Below are positions 17,330 to 25,324 of a DNA stretch of 64,000 nt, piece by piece. Every line of letters begins with the position of its first letter. Within the stretch, counting starts at the first letter, position 1. Origin of the DNA: Pacificoceanicola sp048553275 (GTDB lineage: Bacteria > Pseudomonadota > Alphaproteobacteria > Rhodobacterales > Rhodobacteraceae); the NCBI RefSeq assembly GCF_048553275.1, contig NZ_JBLZMW010000013.1, positions 91,746 to 155,745 of the forward strand. The letters are read 5' to 3'. The notes below the pieces were generated by a model. The model did no database searches. It had not been told where the DNA came from and saw only the letters and a program-made list of their open reading frames with translations. A program made the translations under genes and the position numbers.

Positions 17330-17913
17330 ACAAGATCGCCCCCGCGCCCTGCGAACAGCACCAGCCCGGCCCCGGCGCCCGCGCCGCTGCGCGCCTGTGC
17401 GGCAAGGTGCCGGTGATCGACACCCGGCGCCTGCAACTGCGCGGCCCCCGGGTCTATGACTTCAAGACCTACGCCAAGATCTACGAAAGCGATCGCTCCA
17501 TTCTCATGGGTGGTCCGTACACCCGCGAAGAGGCATGGCAGGAGTTCACGAATTATACGGCGCTCTGGCTGTTGCACGGTCATGGCCTTTGGACGATTGA
17601 TGCGCTGACGACACCCTCGGCGGGGTTCGTGCTTCTGGGCTATGAATGGGACGATCCGGAAGCCGAGCTTGGCATCTTCCTCAGCGAGGAGGCCGAAGGC
17701 CAGGGCTATGCCCAAGAAGCGCTTGAGGCAGCCCGCGATCATGCCTTTTCGGCGCTGAAATGGACCAGCGTCGTCTCCAATGTTGCGCCTGACAATGTGC
17801 GGTGCATTCGATTGATGGAGCGGGTCGGGGCGCGCCGTGACACCACCGCCGAAGCCTTGCTCGATGGTGATACGATGGTTTTCCGGCACCATGCTGCAGA
17901 AGGGGGGCACTGA
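17326..17913 (+). CDS. GNAT N-acetyltransferase, copy 3 of 4
   Basis: 195 residues overlapping copy 2 by four bases. It carries an unusual N-terminal extension of about 30 residues rich in Ala, Pro and Cys before the family opening IDTRRLQLRGPRVYD. The acetyl-CoA loop reads AEGQGYAQEALEAARD and the late helix CIRLMERVGA. Its stop shares a base with copy 4. The extension may be genuine or the true start may lie inside it. Confidence 0.82.
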   Translation: MNKIAPAPCEQHQPGPGARAAARLCGKVPVIDTRRLQLRGPRVYDFKTYAKIYESDRSILMGGPYTREEAWQEFTNYTALWLLHGHGLWTIDALTTPSAGFVLLGYEWDDPEAELGIFLSEEAEGQGYAQEALEAARDHAFSALKWTSVVSNVAPDNVRCIRLMERVGARRDTTAEALLDGDTMVFRHHAAEGGH

Positions 17914-18515
17914 TGGCAAACACCAGCATCCCCGTTCTGGAAACCAAACGGCTTGTCCTGCGTGGCCCCGAGCCGCAGGACTATGCCGCCTTCAAGGCGA
18001 CGTTCGCCTCCTATCGCTCGCGCTTCATGGGCGGGCCGCTCAATGCCTATGAGACATGGATGCTCTATGCCTCCGAGATAGGCCACTGGGAAATCCGCGG
18101 CTTTGGCATGTGGATGGTCCACCTGAAGGACACCGGCGAGACGGTCGGCATGGCGGGCGGCTGGTTTCCGGCAAAATGGCCGGAGCGCGAGATCGCCTGG
18201 ATCATTTGGCCGGACAAAGCGGGCAAGGGCTATGCCCTCGAAGCCACCGACCGGGTGCGGCGCTATGTCTACCATGATCTCGGCTGGGAAACCGCCGTCA
18301 GCTACATCGACCCGAAGAACCTAGATTCGATCCGGCTGGCCGAGCGTCTTGGCTGCACCAAGGATCACGCGGCGCCGACCGTTGACGGCAACGACGCGGT
18401 CTATCGCCATCCGACACCGAACCAACTGCAGGGGCAGACGGGCCATGGCATAGCCATGGAAATCGCCCATTATCAGGACCCACTGTTCAAACCGAAAGGC
18501 TTTGCAATTGACTGA
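17913..18515 (+). CDS. GNAT N-acetyltransferase, copy 4 of 4
   Basis: 200 residues, start ATG overlapping the TGA of copy 3. Opening LETKRLVLRGPEPQDY, acetyl-CoA loop AGKGYALEATDRVRR, late helix SIRLAERLGC. A C-terminal tail (about 170-200) is longer than in the other copies. Four coupled GNAT genes between ffh and rpsP suggest tandem duplication and divergence. Confidence 0.85.
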   Translation: MANTSIPVLETKRLVLRGPEPQDYAAFKATFASYRSRFMGGPLNAYETWMLYASEIGHWEIRGFGMWMVHLKDTGETVGMAGGWFPAKWPEREIAWIIWPDKAGKGYALEATDRVRRYVYHDLGWETAVSYIDPKNLDSIRLAERLGCTKDHAAPTVDGNDAVYRHPTPNQLQGQTGHGIAMEIAHYQDPLFKPKGFAID

Positions 18516-18807
18516 AGACGTCGTCACACGCGCCGCCGCGCTTCTGAAAGGGCACCGCGACAGCATTGACCGGCTGGACGCGATCCTTGTCTTTACGCTG
18601 GCCGAACGGTTCAAGCACACGCAGGCCGTGGGTGTCCTCAAGGCACAGCACGACCTCCCGCCATCCGACCCCGCCCGCGAGGAAAACCAAATCGCGCGGC
18701 TCCAGGATCTGGCAACCCAGGCCGATCTCGACCCGGAATTTGCCAAGAAATTCCTGAATTTCGTCATTCAGGAAGTCATCAAGCACCACGAACTCCACCA
18801 ATCCTAG
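18508..18807 (+). CDS. Chorismate mutase, AroQ type
   Basis: 99 residues, all helical. The AroQ-type signature is visible: RDSIDRLDAILVFTLAERFKHTQAVG, then REENQIARLQDLA and FLNFVIQEVIKHH. It would convert chorismate to prephenate for Phe/Tyr synthesis. I chose the TTG at 18508 because GAAAGG sits 8 bases upstream and the protein then begins like homologues (TED/TDD..TRAA); this start lies inside the end of GNAT copy 4. The upstream TTG at 18502 would sit inside the Shine-Dalgarno spacing. Confidence 0.85.
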   Translation: MTEDVVTRAAALLKGHRDSIDRLDAILVFTLAERFKHTQAVGVLKAQHDLPPSDPAREENQIARLQDLATQADLDPEFAKKFLNFVIQEVIKHHELHQS

Positions 18808-18855
18808 GCGGCTCCCAAACCCCGTCTGACACGCCATTCCAAAGGAGAAACTCAA

Positions 18856-19236
18856 ATGGCTATCAAAATTCGTCTCGCCCGTGGCGGCTCCAAGAAACGC
18901 CCCTTCTATCGCATTGTTGCGGCTGACAGCCGTATGCCGCGCGATGGCCGCTTCATCGAGAAGCTGGGCACCTACAACCCGCTTCTGCCGAAAGACAGCG
19001 AAGACCGCGTGCAGATGGATGTCGAGCGCATTCAGTACTGGATCGGCCAAGGCGCTCAGACCACCGACCGCGTCGCGCGCTTCCTCGAAGCCGCTGGCGT
19101 GAAAGAGAAGACCGAGCGTAACAACCCCAAGAAAGCGGTTCCCGGCAAGAAGGCGCAGGACCGCGCTGAAGAAAAGGCCGCCAAGGCAGCCGCCGCTGCC
19201 GAGGCACCGGCTGAAGAAGCGGCATCGGAAGAGTAA
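18856..19236 (+). CDS. rpsP: 30S ribosomal protein S16
   Basis: 126 residues. The first 80 match S16 throughout (MAIKIRLARGGSKKRPFYRIV, DGRFIEKLGTYNPL). The last 45 residues form a Lys/Ala/Glu-rich tail, usual in Alphaproteobacteria. S16 binds 16S rRNA early in 30S assembly. A strong AAAGGAG precedes the ATG. Confidence 0.98.
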   Translation: MAIKIRLARGGSKKRPFYRIVAADSRMPRDGRFIEKLGTYNPLLPKDSEDRVQMDVERIQYWIGQGAQTTDRVARFLEAAGVKEKTERNNPKKAVPGKKAQDRAEEKAAKAAAAAEAPAEEAASEE

Positions 19237-19253
19237 TCCTGCTTCCAGTGCCC

Positions 19254-19286
19254 GCCCCGGCGGTCAGCCCACCTGGCTGCCGGGGC
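19254..19286 (+). other. Hairpin after rpsP
   Basis: GCCCCGG (19254-19260) pairs with CCGGGGC (19280-19286), and an inner AGCC / GGCT stem closes a 5-base loop. There is no strong T-run after it, so it may be a partial terminator or processing site in the rpsP-rimM transcript. Confidence 0.55.
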
Positions 19287-19307
19287 ATCTTGTAACATGA
19301 GGCGAGA

Positions 19308-19472
19308 ATGCGCTTGATCCGCCTGTTTGTCCTGTTGCTGATTGCCTTTGTTGCGGGCATGCTTTTCGAACGCAACGCGCAGGCCGACCGCTGCATCGCC
19401 CTTGGGGGCCAGTGGCTGCCGGGCAGCATTTGCTCTGCGCTTGATCCGGCCAATGGGGCCATTGAAGGGTGA
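19308..19472 (+). CDS. 54-residue membrane-anchored or secreted small protein
   Basis: A short frame between rpsP and rimM: ATG 19308, stop TGA 19470-19472, three bases before the rimM ATG. The first 26 residues (MRLIRLFVLLLIAFVAGMLF..) form a signal anchor or signal peptide; the rest has two Cys (DRCIALGG, GSICSALD), suggesting a disulfide outside the membrane. GGCGAG upstream is a fair Shine-Dalgarno. The tight spacing to rimM supports real translation. Function unknown. Confidence 0.7.
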   Translation: MRLIRLFVLLLIAFVAGMLFERNAQADRCIALGGQWLPGSICSALDPANGAIEG

Positions 19473-19475
19473 CAC

Positions 19476-19982
19476 ATGAGTGATCTGATCTGTGTCGGCG
19501 TGATTTCCGGAGCTTTCGGGGTCCATGGAGAAGTCCGCCTCAAAAGCTTCACCGCCGATCCCCTGGCCATTGCCGATTATACGCCACTCAGTCTTGAGGA
19601 CGGTAGCGGCAGCTATGACCTTCAAATCACACGCGAAATCAAGGGCGGCTTTGCCGCGCGGATGACTGGCGTCGGGACGAAGGAAGAGGCCGACGCCCAG
19701 AAAGGCACGCGGCTCTTTGCTCCGCGCGACCGCCTGCCCCAGCTGCCGGATGACGAATTCTATCACGCCGACCTGATCGGCCTGTCCGTCTTTGACACCG
19801 GAGGCGCGGCGCTTGGCGAGGTCAAATCCGTCCAGAACCACGGCGCCGCCGACTTGCTCGAATTGATTGTTCCCGGCAAGAGCACCACGGTGCTGCTGCC
19901 CTTCACGCAGGCGATCGTGCCGACTGTGGACCTGACGTCAGGGCGCATTGTGGCGGATCCGCCCGAGGGCCTGTTTGACTGA
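19476..19982 (+). CDS. rimM: 16S rRNA processing protein RimM
   Basis: 168 residues. The N-terminal beta-barrel opens with VGVISGAFGVHGEVRLKSF, the RimM signature; the C-terminal PRC-barrel includes DLIGLSVFDTGGAALGEVKSV. RimM binds S19 and helps mature the 30S head. It follows rpsP as in most bacteria; trmD and rplS, usually next, are not here because a converging hydrolase operon begins. Confidence 0.95.
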   Translation: MSDLICVGVISGAFGVHGEVRLKSFTADPLAIADYTPLSLEDGSGSYDLQITREIKGGFAARMTGVGTKEEADAQKGTRLFAPRDRLPQLPDDEFYHADLIGLSVFDTGGAALGEVKSVQNHGAADLLELIVPGKSTTVLLPFTQAIVPTVDLTSGRIVADPPEGLFD

Positions 19983-20015
19983 TAGAGGACAGACCTTCTC
20001 CGCGCGTCACGACAC

Positions 20016-20972
20016 TCAATCCGCGACCATCGCACACAGCAACTCGAACATGATCGATGCACCGAGGAACGCGGTTCCCCCGGATGCATCGAACGGCGGC
20101 GAGACTTCGACAAGGTCCGCCCCCGCGATGGTGACGCCGTACAACTCCCGGCAGACCTGAAGCGCCTGAAAGCTGTTTGGGCCACCCACTTCCGGTGTGC
20201 CCGTGCCCGGCGCAAACGTCGGATCGACAAAGTCGATGTCATAGCTGACATAGGTCGGCAGATCCCCAACGACGCCCCGGGCTTCCGCCATCACATCAGC
20301 GACGCCCCGGTCGAAAAACTCTTCGATAGGGACAATGCGGATTCCAACGCTTTCGGCAAAGTCACGATCCTCGCTGTCGTACATCGTACCGCGAATGCCA
20401 ATCTGGATCATGCGCTTCGGGTCAAGCAGCTCCTCCTCCACGGCGCGGCGGAACGGGGTTCCATGCGTGTACATCGTGCCACCAAAGTAAGAGTGGAACA
20501 GATCCGTATGGCTGTCGAAATGGATCATGCCCAGCGGACCATCCTTGGCGAGCGCCCGGAGTACCGGCAACGAGGTCAGATGATCGCCCCCGGCAGTCAG
20601 CGGTCGGATACCCTGTTGCACAAGGCTATCATAGAATGCCGTAATCCGCGCCATCGAGTCCTGTATATCCGCGGGGTTCGGCCCGACATCGCCAAGGTCG
20701 GCACAGGCGGCCATCTCGAACGGGCGCACACCGGTTTCACCGTGCTGCGCGCGGATCATTGTCGAGGCATCGCGCAGCTGGCGCGGGCCGTGGCGCGGAC
20801 CGGGGCGATTGGTTGTGCCCGAATCCCATGGAACACCGACGAGACCGATATCCACCTCCCCGAGGCGCACGTGATCCGGAGGCAGATACGGCAACCGCAT
20901 GAAGGTCGGCACACCGGCAAAGCGCGGCAGATCAAAACCGGAAACCGGGTGAAAGAATGGGTCGGAGGACAT
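20016..20972 (-). CDS. speB: Agmatinase / ureohydrolase family enzyme
   Basis: 318 residues of the arginase superfamily with all metal-binding signatures: GGDHLT, FDSHTD and SYDIDFVDP. These position two Mn ions for hydrolysis of a guanidino group to urea. Agmatine is the commonest substrate for this length, but guanidinobutyrate, guanidinopropionate or other guanidines are possible. It is the last gene of a minus-strand group with an NlpC/P60 hydrolase (13-base gap) and an M17 peptidase. Confidence 0.85.
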   Translation of the reverse strand: MSSDPFFHPVSGFDLPRFAGVPTFMRLPYLPPDHVRLGEVDIGLVGVPWDSGTTNRPGPRHGPRQLRDASTMIRAQHGETGVRPFEMAACADLGDVGPNPADIQDSMARITAFYDSLVQQGIRPLTAGGDHLTSLPVLRALAKDGPLGMIHFDSHTDLFHSYFGGTMYTHGTPFRRAVEEELLDPKRMIQIGIRGTMYDSEDRDFAESVGIRIVPIEEFFDRGVADVMAEARGVVGDLPTYVSYDIDFVDPTFAPGTGTPEVGGPNSFQALQVCRELYGVTIAGADLVEVSPPFDASGGTAFLGASIMFELLCAMVAD

Positions 20973-20985
20973 GATGGGCTCCTTG

Positions 20986-21861
20986 TCAGGTCAGGCGTGC
21001 GTGGCGTGTCACCTCACCGTCGCCCTGCGCGCGAATGCGGTCAACCGCCTGTGCAATCGGCTCATAAGCCACCGCCATATGATGCACGTTTGCATGCAAA
21101 AGCGTCTCCGCGTCGACAATCCAGGCCACATGCCCCTTCCAGAACATCAGATCACCGCGCTTCGGCGGCGTGTCTGGCGGCAGAGTCTCTCCCAACGCCC
21201 GTTCCTGCATGTCGCTGTCACCGGGGCAAGGAATACCGCAGAGTGTGCATCCGATCTGAACGAGGCCCGAACAATCAATCCCGAAACTGGAGTTACCACC
21301 CCAAAGATAGGGCGTGTCGAGAAGCCGCTCTGCGACAGCGACCGGATCGCTCTCCGGCTGCGTCAACGGGCGCAGGTGAGCGGCGGGAACATATCTCTCC
21401 AGGTCGCCCTGCTCGCCAACGCCTGACCCGGGCATGCCCACCCGCACCCACCGACCGTTCTGCTCAATAACATGCACCCGCGCCCCCATGGGCAATCCCA
21501 GGCTGCGCTGCGTCTGTTTGAAGTCGGGCTTGAGATAAGCATGCGTTTGCCGTGCAGAAACCGCGTGGCTTGCGGCAAACGCGCCAATCGGAGCAAGCTG
21601 ACAGGCCGAAACCCAGCCACAATAGCCATCCTTGTCGCTGAAAACAAAAGCGCTTCCGTTTCGGTCCTCGATCACGCGCACCGCTTCGCCGAGAAGCAGC
21701 TGCCGGTCCATCGCGCCTGTTCGCTGCTCTGCCGCGAAGAGATCAACCGTCGCCCGGTTCGCGACGGCAGGCGCGCCCTCGACGAACCGCTCTGCCGCAA
21801 CCTTTCCCTCCAAGGACACGTGCGCGACGCGGCCGTTGAACGGCGTCGTCCGGCGATCCAT
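20986..21861 (-). CDS. NlpC/P60 family peptidase with N-terminal SH3-like domains
   Basis: 291 residues from ATG 21861. Two SH3-like beta regions (about 20-90 and 100-170) precede the NlpC/P60 domain. The catalytic Cys is in SSFGIDCSGLVQ and the His in WKGHVAWIVD. Such enzymes cut gamma-D-Glu-diamino acid bonds in murein peptides. No signal peptide is seen, so recycling of imported muropeptides in the cytoplasm is more likely than wall hydrolysis. The start overlaps the stop of the M17 peptidase gene, which supports a joint peptide-degradation role. Confidence 0.88.
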   Translation of the reverse strand: MDRRTTPFNGRVAHVSLEGKVAAERFVEGAPAVANRATVDLFAAEQRTGAMDRQLLLGEAVRVIEDRNGSAFVFSDKDGYCGWVSACQLAPIGAFAASHAVSARQTHAYLKPDFKQTQRSLGLPMGARVHVIEQNGRWVRVGMPGSGVGEQGDLERYVPAAHLRPLTQPESDPVAVAERLLDTPYLWGGNSSFGIDCSGLVQIGCTLCGIPCPGDSDMQERALGETLPPDTPPKRGDLMFWKGHVAWIVDAETLLHANVHHMAVAYEPIAQAVDRIRAQGDGEVTRHARLT

Positions 21862-23246
21862 CAGAGGTCCAGAACGCCGGGCAAAGCACCGAGGATCGCG
21901 CGCGGCCCCTGCATCAACCCGCCTTTGCTGCGGCCCGGCGCGGGCGTTGGCTGCCATGAATAGATGTCAAAATGCGCGTAGGATTTCGCGCCCGTTGTAA
22001 AGCGCCGCAAGAACAGCGCCGCGGTGATGGCACCACCAAAGCCGCCCTTCGGCGCATTGTCGAGATCGGCGATGCCCGGTTCGATCATCGCCTCGTAAGG
22101 CTCATGGAACGGCAGCCGCCAGACCGGATCGGCGGCGCCCGGCCCGGCCGCGCTCAGGGCCGTGGCAAAGCCCTCGTCATCGGTAAAGAACGGCGCAAGA
22201 TCCGGCCCAACAGCCACCCGCGCAGCGCCCGTCAACGTCGCCATCGACACCATCACGTCCGGCGCTTCCTCTGCTCCGAAGGCGAGCGCATCCGCCAGAA
22301 CCAGACGCCCTTCGGCGTCCGTGTTGTTGATTTCAACGGTCATGCCATTGCGCGCCGTCAGTATATCCTGCGGGCGGAAGCTGTTGCCTGAAACGGAGTT
22401 TTCGACCGCCGGGATCAAGACGCGCAGTTGGACGTTCAGCTCCAAAGCCATGATCATCCGCGCGAGGCCGAGCGTGTTTGCCGCGCCGCCCATGTCCTTT
22501 TTCATCAAGCCCATGGACGCCCCGGGCTTGAGGTTCAGGCCGCCGGTGTCGAAACAGACGCCTTTGCCCACAAGGGTGAGCGTCGGACCCGTGCTCCCCC
22601 AACGCATGTCGATCAGACGCGGCGCCTGGGTCGCGGCCCGACCGACGGCATGGATCATCGGGAAGTTGGCCTCAAGCAGCGCCTCTCCCGTGGTCACGGA
22701 AATCTCGGCGCCATGCGCCTCGGCCAGATCGCGGGCTACATGCTCAAGCGCCTCTGGCCCCATGTCAGCGGCCGGAGTGTTGACCAGATCGCGGGTCAGG
22801 GACTCGGAATTTGCCAAGACCTGCACCCGATTGGCGTCCACGCCTTCCGGCGCAAGCAGACTTGCGCAGGAGGGGGTGTTGTCGCGGTAACGCGAGAAGC
22901 CATACCCGGCCAGAAGCCATCCAAGCGCCTCGGTTTCAAGGCGATCGTCCGGCAGTTCATTGGCGAGACGGTAAGTCCCCGGCGCCAGCGCCGTTGCCGC
23001 AGCGGCGAGAACAAATCGTTGCCGGGCCCGCTGCGCCGCTGTGCCATATCCAGCCAGGGCCGCGACCGGCGCGCCATCCTCGCCCGGCAGCATGAGAACC
23101 GATCCAATCGCTCCGGAAAATCCGCTCGCCGCAACCCAAGCGCGAGTCCTTTCAGTCTGGTCCGAGAGCCAGGCTTCAAGGGATTGCGGTTCCAGCACGT
23201 AAAGCGGAAGGCTGGCAGCCTCCGGTGCGGCAAAATTCAAGGGCAT
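21861..23246 (-). CDS. M17 leucyl aminopeptidase family protein
   Basis: 461 residues. The C-terminal catalytic domain has the zinc-site stretches VGKGVCFDTGGLNLKP and KKDMGGAA and the family signature NTDAEGRLVLADAL. The enzyme removes N-terminal residues from peptides in the cytoplasm. It is slightly shorter than E. coli PepA and of the PepB-like alphaproteobacterial type. Coupling to an NlpC/P60 enzyme suggests murein-peptide recycling. Confidence 0.92.
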   Translation of the reverse strand: MPLNFAAPEAASLPLYVLEPQSLEAWLSDQTERTRAWVAASGFSGAIGSVLMLPGEDGAPVAALAGYGTAAQRARQRFVLAAAATALAPGTYRLANELPDDRLETEALGWLLAGYGFSRYRDNTPSCASLLAPEGVDANRVQVLANSESLTRDLVNTPAADMGPEALEHVARDLAEAHGAEISVTTGEALLEANFPMIHAVGRAATQAPRLIDMRWGSTGPTLTLVGKGVCFDTGGLNLKPGASMGLMKKDMGGAANTLGLARMIMALELNVQLRVLIPAVENSVSGNSFRPQDILTARNGMTVEINNTDAEGRLVLADALAFGAEEAPDVMVSMATLTGAARVAVGPDLAPFFTDDEGFATALSAAGPGAADPVWRLPFHEPYEAMIEPGIADLDNAPKGGFGGAITAALFLRRFTTGAKSYAHFDIYSWQPTPAPGRSKGGLMQGPRAILGALPGVLDL

Positions 23247-23304
23247 TGGTCATCCTCTTTCAGTTGCGCCACAGCCTATCCCGGCATGTGGCGACTGCAA
23301 GGGT

Positions 23305-23685
23305 TCAGACCGAAAACTCCTGAAGATCCCAAAGCATGGCAAGCGAGCTCTCTCCCATGCGCACCAGTCGTGCGATGGTTGCCGCCTCTGCAACACCATC
23401 ACCGAATTCGATGCAGATCATGACGTCCCGCGCCACCTTCGACAGGCTTTGCAGGCCGATCTGATCCGCGATTGCGCCAAGCGCCCGCAAGCCTTTGTGC
23501 AATTCCTCGCGCGGTCCATTGATTGATTGCTCCTGAAGCTGGCAAAGCCGATGCGCAAGTTCCTCCATTGCGCGACAAACAACATCCTCGGCCGCGTTCA
23601 AACCAAGGTCATTGCGCAGTGTTTCGATCTGGCGCTGCTCGACACGCGGTTGCTCGGCCGGTGCCAGATAGGTTACGTCTTTCAC
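23305..23685 (-). CDS. Conserved hypothetical helical protein
   Basis: 126 residues with no signal peptide or membrane segment, predicted largely helical. It contains the run LNAAEDVVCRAMEELAHRLCQL and a hydrophobic ISCIEFGDG-like core with three Cys. No motif I recognise. It is 58 bases upstream of the aminopeptidase on the same strand, so it could be the first gene of that operon. Confidence 0.65.
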   Translation of the reverse strand: MKDVTYLAPAEQPRVEQRQIETLRNDLGLNAAEDVVCRAMEELAHRLCQLQEQSINGPREELHKGLRALGAIADQIGLQSLSKVARDVMICIEFGDGVAEAATIARLVRMGESSLAMLWDLQEFSV

Positions 23686-23837
23686 ATCTCACCCCATTCG
23701 GTTGGCCCCCACGGCTGTTGCAAGATGCACCGCAAGCCTTCTCAAATCCTTAGCCCGGGCCGGTCTTTTCTCTCGAATTCGCTTTGAATTCCGAGTATCG
23801 CTGCGTGGATTTGTCGAGAAACACTCGGAGAACACCC

Positions 23838-24485
23838 ATGCACCCCGTTCGCCCACTGCCCGGATACCTCGTTCAGCGCTACCACGGTTGGAAGGCAACG
23901 AACTATTCCGAGAACAGCGCATGGTATCGCCGCCTCGCCAATGAGGGACAGCGCCCGCGCGCCATGGTCATCTCCTGCTGCGACTCGCGCGTGCACGTCA
24001 CGTCGATTTTCGGCGCGGATCAGGGAGAGTTCTTCATTCACCGCAACATCGCGAACCTCGTGCCGCCCTATGAGCCCGATGGCAATCAGCACGGCACCAG
24101 CGCAGCGGTCGAGTTCGCCGTCACCGCTCTGAAGGTCGCGCATGTGATCGTGCTGGGCCATTCCCAATGCGGCGGCGTGCAGGGGTGCCTGGACATGTGC
24201 GAGGGCCATGCGCCGGAGCTTGAAGAAAGCACGTCATTCGTTGGTCGGTGGATGGATATTCTGCGTCCCGGGTATCAGCGCCTCAAAGACGCATCTCCGG
24301 AGGTCGCGGCCCGCGCGTTGGAGAAAGAGGCCGTGATCGTCTCCATTCAGAACCTCATGACCTTCCCCTTCGTCGAATCGGCCGTGGCGGATGGATCCCT
24401 GTCGATGCACGGTCTCTGGACGGACATCGGAGAAGGCGGGCTCGAATATCTCGACCCCGACTCCGGTATCTTCAAGCCGGTCTGA
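23838..24485 (+). CDS. Beta-class carbonic anhydrase
   Basis: 215 residues. The zinc ligands of beta-class enzymes are all present: CCDSRV (Cys, and the Asp-Arg dyad) and HSQCGG (His and Cys). The enzyme interconverts CO2 and bicarbonate in the cytoplasm. ATG 23838 was chosen because homologues begin near PLPGYLVQRY; the longer frame adds 18 unlikely residues. Confidence 0.93.
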   Translation: MHPVRPLPGYLVQRYHGWKATNYSENSAWYRRLANEGQRPRAMVISCCDSRVHVTSIFGADQGEFFIHRNIANLVPPYEPDGNQHGTSAAVEFAVTALKVAHVIVLGHSQCGGVQGCLDMCEGHAPELEESTSFVGRWMDILRPGYQRLKDASPEVAARALEKEAVIVSIQNLMTFPFVESAVADGSLSMHGLWTDIGEGGLEYLDPDSGIFKPV

Positions 24486-24486
24486 G

Positions 24487-24822
24487 CTAATGCAGTTCGC
24501 CCCTGTGGCCGTCCGCCGAGGCGCGCACACGGGGCCTGCCAAGGCGGGCGGAAAGCGTTCGGAGCGGTACGCCAAAGGCGCTTCCGGTACACAAGCTCTG
24601 TCCAGCTTCATTCAAGATGACCAGATGCCCTTCACGGAACGCGATGCCATATCCCTTTTTGGCAAGCCGGGAGGCGAGATCCTTCCAACTGATGGCTGCC
24701 TCAAAGATCGGTGTCAGAAATCCGCGTAGCAGGAGCAACGTTTCGCAGTCTTTCGGCGCGGGCAACCCTGTTTGTGCCGCTGCCCTGTTCCAGCCCGCAT
24801 TGTCGTCGGTTTGATGGCGCAT
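24487..24822 (-). CDS. Conserved hypothetical protein
   Basis: 111 residues, converging with the carbonic anhydrase gene with no gap. The middle reads like a small fold (EAAISWKDLASRLAKKGYGIAFREGHLVILNEAGQSLCTGSAFGVPLRTLSARLG), reminiscent of the C-terminal part of relaxase or mobilisation-linked domains with a K-G-[YF]-x-[IL] motif, but I cannot assign it. No signal peptide. Codon use looks normal for the region. Confidence 0.55.
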   Translation of the reverse strand: MRHQTDDNAGWNRAAAQTGLPAPKDCETLLLLRGFLTPIFEAAISWKDLASRLAKKGYGIAFREGHLVILNEAGQSLCTGSAFGVPLRTLSARLGRPRVRASADGHRGELH

Positions 24823-25261
24823 CGCTCATCTCCTTGCCTGTACTCTTCAGCTTTGCAGCAGAAAAAGGCAAAAATGCGGCCAATTCACCTCTATTGCGCT
24901 CGATCACGCAACAATCTCTTAACCTTTGGCGCGTTACCCGCACTGGCACTGGCTGACCTTCGCGAGGCTTCGCAATGTGCCGGATGCCTGTGCGGGCAAG
25001 TCCGTTTGGCGCGGCGGCGGAGAGAGTGAGAGAGTGCGTGAGCACGCCGCGCCCGAGATAATAGGGTTTTGAGATTTCCTCAGGCATGTCGGGGGTCGAT
25101 CCGACTGCCTTTCCAAATCGCCGTTCTGACGATGAGAGCGGCAGTTGCCTGCCGGTAAGAACGGTATACAACAGAACACCGGCCATGCGCCAGTGACAGG
25201 GCGGATAGGCGACGGTTCAGGCGGAGTGCGCGACCTATACCAAGCGTACGACGCTTAAGAA
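24823..25261. other. Gene-free region with a purine-rich stem-loop
   Basis: No convincing gene. At 25008-25016 GGCGCGGCG pairs exactly with CGCCGCGCC at 25045-25053, enclosing a 28-base loop containing GAGAGAGTGAGAGAGTG. This could be part of a small RNA or a palindrome without function. Confidence 0.35.
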
Positions 25262-25298
25262 TGCAGAAAGGACGATGCAGCCCCCTGCACCGTCCCTT
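25262..25298 (-). terminator. Intrinsic terminator of asd
   Basis: AAAGGACGATGCAG (25267-25280) and CTGCACCGTCCCTT (25285-25298) pair over 14 positions with two G-U wobbles on the minus-strand RNA, followed by TTTCTGCATT. It lies 27 bases past the asd stop. Confidence 0.8.
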
Positions 25299-25324
25299 CG
25301 CAACAGTCAAATGAAGCTGGCGTC

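Noticed and set aside
23774..23796. Repeated GAATTC before the carbonic anhydrase gene
   Set aside because: Two six-base palindromes five bases apart are too little to claim an operator.
24701..25186. 161-residue minus-strand frame
   Set aside because: It overlaps the 111-residue hypothetical gene in another frame, has no ribosome binding site and no recognisable motif.
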